A DNA stretch of 37,616 bases from Streptomyces beihaiensis (GTDB lineage Bacteria; Actinomycetota; Actinomycetes; Streptomycetales; Streptomycetaceae): assembly GCF_026274175.1 (NCBI RefSeq), contig NZ_JAPHNL010000283.1, forward strand, positions 1-37,616, read 5' to 3'. Below the pieces are notes generated by a model. The model ran no database searches. It saw only the letters and a list, made by a program, of their open reading frames with translations, and was not told the origin of the DNA. Both the position numbers and the translations under genes were made by a program. Below are positions 32,547-37,616 of this stretch, in pieces (the first letter of the stretch is position 1; every line of letters starts with the position of its first letter).

Positions 32547-33260
32547 TCAGCGCATCTTGCCGCCGCCGCCCTTCGGCATCCGCATCCCCTTGGGCATCGG
32601 GCCCTTCGGGAGCGGCATGTTCGACATCAGGTCGCCCATCGCGCGCAGACGGTCGTTGGTCGTGGTCACCTGGGGGCCGGTCAGCACGCGCGGCAGCTTG
32701 AGCATCGTCGTACGGAGCTTCTTCAGCGGCACCGTGCCCTCGGGGCCGTCCTTGGTGCCGACGACGATGTCGTGGACCGGGACGTCCGCCACGATGCGGG
32801 CCATCTTCTTCTTCTCGGCGGCCAGCAGGGACTTCACCCGGTTCGGGTTGCCCTCCGCGACCAGCACGATGCCCGCTTTGCCGACCGCGCGGTGCACGAC
32901 GTCCTGGCTGCGGTTCATCGCGACCGCGGGGGTCGTCGTCCAGCCGCGGCCGATGTTGTCGAGCACGGCCGCCGCCGCGCCGGGCTGCCCCTCCATCTGC
33001 CCGAAGGCCGCTCGCTCGGCACGGCGTCCGAAGACGATCGCCATCGCGAGGAAGGCGAGCAGGAAGCCGAGAATTCCGAGGTAGATGGGGTGACCGATCA
33101 AGAAACCGACCGCGAGGAAGACACCAAAGGTGACGATTCCCACACCCGCGAGTACAAGACCGATCTTCGGATCGGCCTTGCTGGTCATCTTGTAGGTCAG
33201 AGCGATCTGCTTGAGTCGCCCGGGGTTCGCAGCGTCCGCTGCACTTTCCTTCCTCGCCAT
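32547..33260 (-). CDS. DUF4191 membrane protein
   Basis: This 237-residue actinobacterial protein begins MARKESAADAANPGRLKQIA. A membrane hairpin follows at about 33-75 (two hydrophobic segments with FLIGHPIYLG between them), then a long cytoplasmic part with FGRRAERAAFGQMEGQPGAA, and a basic Met/Gly/Lys-rich tail (KGPMPKGMRMPKGGGGK). Function is unknown. It lies beside lipA and lipB in many actinobacteria, so a link to lipoate or envelope metabolism has been suspected but is not shown here. No strong ribosome site precedes ATG 33260. Confidence 0.9.
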   Translation of the reverse strand: MARKESAADAANPGRLKQIALTYKMTSKADPKIGLVLAGVGIVTFGVFLAVGFLIGHPIYLGILGFLLAFLAMAIVFGRRAERAAFGQMEGQPGAAAAVLDNIGRGWTTTPAVAMNRSQDVVHRAVGKAGIVLVAEGNPNRVKSLLAAEKKKMARIVADVPVHDIVVGTKDGPEGTVPLKKLRTTMLKLPRVLTGPQVTTTNDRLRAMGDLMSNMPLPKGPMPKGMRMPKGGGGKMR

Positions 33261-33317
33261 GTCTTGAAGTCTACGTGGCCGGTGCGGCGGGAAGAACCCG
33301 CACCGGCCCCGGCCCGC

Positions 33318-33518
33318 TCAGCCCCGGGTGGAGACGGCCTGGAGCATGCGCTCGGCCTCGACCCGGTCCTTGGCCCGCCGACGGTCCTCCAGGACGGAGG
33401 TCCAGGCGTTGCGGCGGGCGGTGCGCTGGCCGCCGCTCATGAGGAGCGACTCCATGGCGCGCAGGGCGTCGGTGACGGTCGGGATGGCGGTGGCGCGGAC
33501 GGAGGGCGCGGCCTGCAT
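33318..33518 (-). CDS. Conserved 66-residue protein
   Basis: ATG 33518 follows a strong AGGAGG. The second half (SGGQRTARRNAWTSVLEDRRRAKDRVEAERML) is a highly charged helix. I recall an orthologue at the same place between lipA and the DUF4191 gene in S. coelicolor. There is no known domain; the charged helix may bind nucleic acid or form a coiled coil. The gene is 57 bases upstream of DUF4191 on the same strand and may be co-transcribed with it. Confidence 0.75.
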   Translation of the reverse strand: MQAAPSVRATAIPTVTDALRAMESLLMSGGQRTARRNAWTSVLEDRRRAKDRVEAERMLQAVSTRG

Positions 33519-33559
33519 CGTTGAGGTCCTCCTCGGGGCGGATCAGGCTCTGGTGACAG

Positions 33560-33604
33560 GTGCGTGAGGTACGTCAGGTGCGTCAGGTACGTGAGGTGTG
33601 TCAG
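33560..33604. repeat. 5 x 9-base tandem repeat
   Basis: The units are GTGCGTGAG, GTACGTCAG, GTGCGTCAG, GTACGTGAG and GTGTGTCAG, without gaps. The array lies between the 66-residue gene and lipA in a 323-base gap (33519-33841) that has no gene. Copy number is likely to vary. Confidence 0.8.
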
Positions 33605-33774
33605 GCGCTCGACGGTGTACCGGGCGTGACAGCAGCGTCACTGTTTGGTGTTACCAGGGCGTGTCCGACCGGTCAAACGCCCATGAAGGGTCGGTGGTGT
33701 GGTGCGGAACGCCGACGCGGCCCCTGCGCCGTCCCTATCTGCGGGGACGGCCGGGGCCGCGCCGATCCGGCCGA

Positions 33775-33786
33775 TACTGGCCAGTA
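33775..33786. promoter_or_regulatory. 12-base perfect palindrome TACTGGCCAGTA
   Basis: A perfect palindrome in the same gap, 56 bases beyond the lipA stop. It has the size of a dimeric repressor site. It could serve the promoter of the downstream minus-strand genes. No regulator is recognised. Confidence 0.3.
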
Positions 33787-33841
33787 GTCGCTTGTGCGCG
33801 AATTCACACGCTCGCGCTCGCGGCGTGCGGGCCGTCGCGCC

Positions 33842-34831
33842 TCACACCGCCTGCGAGGCCACGTACGAGCCGTCCCGCTGCGGAGTGGCTGAATGACGCT
33901 GTTCGATCGCCATCCGGTACAGCCGTCCGGCCCGGTACGAGGAGCGGACCAGCGGGCCCGACATGACGCCGGAGAAACCGATCTGCTCGGCCTCCTCCTT
34001 CAACTCCACGAACTCGTCCGGCTTGACCCAGCGCTCCACGGGGTGGTGGCGCACGGACGGGCGCAGGTACTGCGTGATGGTGACCAGCTCGCAGCCCGCC
34101 TCGTGCAGCTGGCGCAGCGCGTCGCTGATCTCCTCGCGGGTCTCGCCCATGCCGAGGATCAGGTTCGACTTGGTGACCAGGCCGTACTCGCGGGCCTCCG
34201 TGATGACCTTCAGGGAGCGCTCGTAACGGAAGCCGGGGCGGATCCGCTTGAAGATCCGCGGGACCGTCTCGACGTTGTGCGCGAAGACCTCGGGGCGGGA
34301 GGCGAAGACCTCGGCCAACTGCTCGGGTACCGCGTTGAAGTCGGGGGCGAGCAGCTCCACCTTCGTACGGCCGTCGGCGCGCTCGGCGGTCTGCTGGTGG
34401 ATCTGGCGGACCGTCTCCGCGTACAGCCAGGCGCCGCCGTCCTCCAGGTCGTCGCGGGCGACACCGGTGATCGTGGCGTAGTTGAGGTCCATGGTGACGA
34501 CGGACTCGCCGACGCGGCGCGGCTCGTCACGGTCGAGCGCCTCGGGCTTGCCCGTGTCGATCTGGCAGAAGTCGCAGCGGCGCGTGCACTGGTCGCCGCC
34601 GATGAGGAACGTGGCCTCGCGGTCCTCCCAGCACTCGTAGATGTTGGGACAGCCCGCTTCCTGGCAGACCGTGTGCAGGCCCTCGCTCTTCACGAGGTTC
34701 TGCATCTTGGTGTACTCGGGACCCATTTTCGCCCGGGTCTTGATCCACTCGGGCTTGCGCTCGATGGGGGTCTGGCTGTTGCGGACCTCCAGGCGCAGCA
34801 TCTTGCGTCCGTCGGGTGCGACTGCGGACAC
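33842..34831 (-). CDS. lipA: Lipoyl synthase LipA
   Basis: This 329-residue radical SAM enzyme inserts two sulfurs into protein-bound octanoyl groups. The auxiliary 4Fe-4S cluster is held by C56, C61 and C67 ([12 protein letters not shown]) with S297 of RSSY. The radical SAM cluster is held by C82, C86 and C89 (CTRRCDFC). Other motifs are [20 protein letters not shown] and NLILGMGET. Start GTG 34831 follows TTTAGGGAGC. lipB lies 121 bases upstream on the same strand, and both have nearly the same TTTAGGGAG ribosome-site context. Confidence 0.98.
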   Translation of the reverse strand: MSAVAPDGRKMLRLEVRNSQTPIERKPEWIKTRAKMGPEYTKMQNLVKSEGLHTVCQEAGCPNIYECWEDREATFLIGGDQCTRRCDFCQIDTGKPEALDRDEPRRVGESVVTMDLNYATITGVARDDLEDGGAWLYAETVRQIHQQTAERADGRTKVELLAPDFNAVPEQLAEVFASRPEVFAHNVETVPRIFKRIRPGFRYERSLKVITEAREYGLVTKSNLILGMGETREEISDALRQLHEAGCELVTITQYLRPSVRHHPVERWVKPDEFVELKEEAEQIGFSGVMSGPLVRSSYRAGRLYRMAIEQRHSATPQRDGSYVASQAV

Positions 34832-34952
34832 GACCGGCTCCCTAAAGCTTTGATTCTTCGGCGCACCTCAGGGTACGCCCGTGATGTGCATGGCCCTCAC
34901 CGGTGGCCAACCTGTGGAGCTTGGGGTGCATTCCCCTGGATGGCGTACGCGG

Positions 34953-35759
34953 CTACGCCGGGGTCTCCTCCACCGCGCGCGGCTTGAGGTCGGCGTGGGC
35001 CAGGACGTCGTGCAGGTGGCGCTCCGCGACCGGGAGAACCTCCTCGATCGTGACCTCGCGGCCCAGCTCGTACGAGAGCGACGTCACTCCGGCGTCACGG
35101 ATGCCGCACGGGATGATCTTGTCGAAGTTCGAGGTGTCCGGGTTCACGTTCAGGGCGAAGCCGTGCATCGTGACCCCCTTGGCCACGCGTACCCCCATGG
35201 CGCAGATCTTGCGGTCCTCGCGGCGCTGGCCCGCGTTGGACGGGGCGTACTCGGGGCCGTTGAGACGGGGGTCGAACTCCGGGTCGCTCGCGCGCGGGTC
35301 GAAGTCGAGTTGCAGCCCTCCGGCACCGGGCGCCGGACGCTGCTCGACCGGGTCGCCGAGGACCCACACCCCGGCGCGGCCCTCCACCCGGGACGTCTCG
35401 ACGCCGAACTCGGCGCAGACCCGGATGATCGCGTCCTCCAGGCGGCGCATGTGCGCGACCACGTCGACCGGGCGCGGCAGTTTCTGGATCGGGTAGCCGA
35501 CGAGCTGGCCGGGGCCGTGCCAGGTGATCTTGCCACCGCGGTCCACGTCCACGACCGGGGTGCCGTCGAGCGGGCGCTCCTCGGGTGCGGTGCGCTTGCC
35601 CGCCGTGTAGACCGGCGGGTGTTCGAGCAGCAGGCACGTGTCGGGCACCTCGTCGGCGAAACGGGCGGCGTGCACGCGGCGCTGCTCGTCCCAGGCGGTC
35701 TGGTACTCGACCATCTCCGCACCGAATCCCATGCGGACGAACCGCAACTCCTCACTCAC
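34953..35759 (-). CDS. lipB: Octanoyltransferase LipB
   Basis: This 268-residue protein moves octanoate from acyl-carrier protein to lipoyl domains, the step before LipA. Motifs are [18 protein letters not shown] (74-91), [23 protein letters not shown] (183-205) and [12 protein letters not shown] with catalytic C218 and K184. Compared with enterobacterial LipB it has an acidic insertion of about 35 residues (about 141-175, [20 protein letters not shown]), as I recall for streptomycetes. Start GTG 35759 follows TTTAGGGAGG; the upstream in-frame start at 35804 lacks one. It is divergent from the NsdA-like regulator. Confidence 0.96.
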   Translation of the reverse strand: MSEELRFVRMGFGAEMVEYQTAWDEQRRVHAARFADEVPDTCLLLEHPPVYTAGKRTAPEERPLDGTPVVDVDRGGKITWHGPGQLVGYPIQKLPRPVDVVAHMRRLEDAIIRVCAEFGVETSRVEGRAGVWVLGDPVEQRPAPGAGGLQLDFDPRASDPEFDPRLNGPEYAPSNAGQRREDRKICAMGVRVAKGVTMHGFALNVNPDTSNFDKIIPCGIRDAGVTSLSYELGREVTIEEVLPVAERHLHDVLAHADLKPRAVEETPA

Positions 35760-35935
35760 GGCAAGTGCCTCCCTAAAACCTTCACCGTGCAGGTATCGCG
35801 CCATCAGCCACTGTACGGCGCGGGCCTCGACGCCAGCCGTTCAGGCAATCCTCACACGATCGGATGAAAGCGGGGCACGGCTGCTCTGTACGGGGGACGG
35901 TGTGTGCGCTGCGTGATACCTTCGGCGCCGTCCGT

Positions 35936-35959
35936 GAGCGGCGCCGCTCCGTGGAGCGG
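35936..35959 (+). promoter_or_regulatory. Mutually exclusive leader hairpins
   Basis: GAGCGGC/GCCGCTC (35936-35949, a perfect palindrome) and CCGCTCC/GGAGCGG (35944-35959) share the CCGCTC stretch, so only one can form at a time. They lie about 65 bases upstream of an intrinsic terminator and would be transcribed if a promoter with GATACC (about 35914-35919) is used. The gap 35760-36088 holds no other gene. Confidence 0.45.
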
Positions 35960-36023
35960 GAGAAAACCGTCATATCGGCCACGATGATCACGACGACCAC
36001 GCCGTTCCCGCGAGGGAGCAAGT

Positions 36024-36061
36024 GCAGAGGGGGGCGCGCAAAGCCCCCCTCTGCGGTTTTT
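36024..36061 (+). terminator. Intrinsic terminator in the regulator's leader
   Basis: GCAGAGGGGGGC (36024-36035) and GCCCCCCTCTGC (36043-36054) form a perfect 12-base stem with a GCGCAAA loop, followed by GG and five T (36057-36061). It is the only hairpin with a true T-tract in the window. It points towards, and lies 27 bases before, the regulator start. It could end a small RNA or act as an attenuator. A GTG with GAGGGAGCAA in front (36022) begins a reading frame across it. Confidence 0.85.
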
Positions 36062-36088
36062 CCAGGGCCCGGAAGGCAATCGCACAGC

Positions 36089-37543
36089 ATGACGGAACGA
36101 CCTCCGCAGCGCACCCCGAACCGCCAGCTCGCCGCGCTCATCGCGGAGGCCGGATTCTCCAACGCGGGCCTGGCCCGGCGAGTGGATCAGCTCGGTCTCG
36201 AACACGGCCTCGACCTGCGGTACGACAAGACCTCCGTGACCCGGTGGCTGCGCGGGCAGCAGCCGCGCGGCACCACGCCCGCGCTGATCGCCGAGGTGTT
36301 CACGCGGCGCCTCGGGCGGCGGTTGTCCGCGCAGGACCTCGGGCTCGACGCGTGCGCGCCGGTGTACGCGGGGCTTGAGTTCGCGGCCTCGCCCGACGAG
36401 GCGGTCGACATCGTCAGCGGGCTGTGGCGCAAGGACTCCGGCAGCCACGCGGAGCTGCGCAAGATCGCGTTCACCCCGGCCGGGCTCGTCGTGCCCAGCC
36501 GGGACTGGCTGATCGGCAGGGCCGACGACAAGGTGGGCCGCCCGGGCGAGCAGGCCGCCGCCTCCAGGGTCCCGGGGCAGGGCAGGCCGCCCGTGGTCGC
36601 GGTCCCGCGGCAGCGTACGCAGAGCGAGCGCGCTCCCGGGCAGAGGGTGAGCGGCGGCGACATCGCGGCCCTGTGCTCGGTGGGCGAGCTGTTCCGCACG
36701 CTCGACCACGCGTACGGGGGCGGGCACGCGCGGCAGGCGCTCGTCCGCTACCTGGAGCACGAGGCCGAGCCGATGCTGCGCGGCACGTACGGCGAGCAGA
36801 CCGGGCGCCGGCTCTTCGCGGCGGTCGCCGATCTGACACGGCTCGCCGGGTGGACGTCGTACGACATCGCGGCGCACGGGCTCGCCCAGCGGTACTTCGT
36901 GCAGGCGCTGCGGCTCGCGCAGGCGGCGGGGGACCGGCTGTACGGGGCGTACGTACTGGTCACCATGAGCCGGCAGGCGGTGTATCTCGGGCACGGCCGG
37001 GAGGCGGTGCAGCTGGCGCGCGTCGCCCAGCAGGGGGTCGGCGGTTCGGTGCCGCCCGCGGCGCACGCGGTGCTGCACGCCGCGGAGGCCCGGGGGTACG
37101 GGGTGCTCGGGGAGGTACGGGCCTGTACGGCGGCGCTGATCCGGGCGGAGCGGGCGCTGGAGGCGGGGCGCAACGGGGACGATGTGCCGCACTGGGCGCG
37201 GTTCTTCGACGAGGCGCAGCTGGCGGACGAGTTCGGGCACTGCTACCGGGATCTGCAGCAGTACCGGGCTGCCGCGCAGCACGCCGAGCGGTCGTTGCAG
37301 TTGCGGGCGCCCGGGTACGCGCGCAGCCGTCTGTTCTGCCGGGTGGTGCTGGCCTCGGCGCGGCTCGGACTCGGTGAGCTGGACGTGGCGTGCGCCCTCG
37401 GAGCGGACGCGGCGGCCGCGGCGGCGGACATGCGGTCGGTGCGGGCGCACGAGTACGTGCGGGAGTTCGAGCGCCGGTTGGAGCCGTACCGCGACGCGGG
37501 GGCCGTCCGGGGGTACCGGGACAAGGTGGCTGGGCTCGGGTGA
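36089..37543 (+). CDS. NsdA-like helix-turn-helix regulator with TPR-type C-terminus
   Basis: This 484-residue protein has an N-terminal DNA-binding domain: RQLAALIAEAGFSNAGLARRVD, then KTSVTRWLRGQQPRGTTPALIAEVFTRRLGR (about 10-75). After a flexible Pro/Arg-rich linker (about 150-190), a helical repeat region follows from about 195, with ARQALVRYLEHEAEP, LFAAVADLTRLAGWTSYDI, and YRAAAQHAERSLQLR. That layout matches NsdA-type regulators, some of which repress antibiotic production and sporulation in S. coelicolor. Target and ligand are unknown. ATG 36089 has only a distant GGAAGG; the frame is open to 35864, but the upstream part runs through the terminator and is unlikely to be coding. Confidence 0.85.
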   Translation: MTERPPQRTPNRQLAALIAEAGFSNAGLARRVDQLGLEHGLDLRYDKTSVTRWLRGQQPRGTTPALIAEVFTRRLGRRLSAQDLGLDACAPVYAGLEFAASPDEAVDIVSGLWRKDSGSHAELRKIAFTPAGLVVPSRDWLIGRADDKVGRPGEQAAASRVPGQGRPPVVAVPRQRTQSERAPGQRVSGGDIAALCSVGELFRTLDHAYGGGHARQALVRYLEHEAEPMLRGTYGEQTGRRLFAAVADLTRLAGWTSYDIAAHGLAQRYFVQALRLAQAAGDRLYGAYVLVTMSRQAVYLGHGREAVQLARVAQQGVGGSVPPAAHAVLHAAEARGYGVLGEVRACTAALIRAERALEAGRNGDDVPHWARFFDEAQLADEFGHCYRDLQQYRAAAQHAERSLQLRAPGYARSRLFCRVVLASARLGLGELDVACALGADAAAAAADMRSVRAHEYVREFERRLEPYRDAGAVRGYRDKVAGLG

Positions 37544-37616
37544 CGCCGCGGTGGTCCGGGGCCTCGCGCCGCCGCACCGGGCCTGACCTTGCCGCACCGC
37601 GGCCGGACCCGCCCCC

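Noticed and set aside
33560-33604. CRISPR array
   Set aside because: Units are 9 bases with no spacers and there are no cas genes.
35900-36061. A known riboswitch or 6C RNA upstream of the NsdA-like gene
   Set aside because: I could not match the conserved cores of the ydaO class or the six-C loops of 6C RNA, so it is left as an unknown leader.
35864-36088. N-terminal extension of the NsdA-like regulator (75 more residues)
   Set aside because: The frame is open, but it passes through the intrinsic terminator and leader hairpins and encodes low-complexity sequence; the DNA-binding domain starts after ATG 36089.

Overview
The window is chromosomal DNA from a high-GC actinomycete, almost certainly Streptomyces. 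Codon third positions are almost all G or C, long shadow frames lie opposite every gene, and several genes carry Tat signals. The set glnA2, glnE, a malR-type regulator, glnII (here broken), glnA, an RDD protein, a DUF4191 protein, a 66-residue protein, lipA, lipB and an NsdA-like regulator matches, as I recall it, the order of the S. coelicolor core region around SCO2192 to SCO2241. That synteny is from memory, not from a search. I saw no tRNA, rRNA, CRISPR array, insertion sequence or phage gene.

Layout. Positions 1-4212 hold a partial reading frame, a laccase-like multicopper oxidase with a small DUF6153 membrane protein, and a secreted S53 (sedolisin) protease. Positions 4670-13026 hold glnA2, a secreted PF04185 phosphoesterase with a probable PHO box, glnE, a PAP2/Aur1-like phosphatase, a MalR-like LacI regulator without malEFG beside it, and a small tautomerase-like protein. 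Positions 13048-15782 hold a TetR gene, a flavin/2Fe-2S reductase and a ferritin-like protein with a complete di-iron ligand pattern. Positions 15886-21951 hold a degraded gene end, a GH89 alpha-N-acetylglucosaminidase, a LuxR response regulator with its histidine kinase, and a glnII pseudogene with an internal deletion. Positions 22140-27522 hold an ArsC-like protein, a conserved 92-residue protein, an AlkZ-type winged-helix protein, an FxLYD-like exported protein, a DUF2252 protein, a DUF1269-type membrane protein and a 69-residue CxxC protein. Positions 27757-30043 hold an MFS exporter divergent from a protein that fuses an HxlR DNA-binding domain to a peroxiredoxin domain, with a repeated operator-like motif between them. 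Positions 30322-37543 hold glnA with a clear GlnR box, the RDD, DUF4191 and 66-residue genes, lipA, lipB, and an NsdA-like regulator whose leader contains a strong intrinsic terminator.

How the genes fit together. Nitrogen is the common theme. GlnA has the adenylylation tyrosine (Y397) that GlnE would modify. GlnA2 has tryptophan at the aligned place, consistent with a different role. GlnII has lost about 190 central residues and its reading frame. lipB and lipA form the lipoate synthesis and attachment pair. The least explained parts are the HxlR-peroxiredoxin/MFS locus, the putative di-iron oxygenase operon, and the structured leader at 35936-36061.
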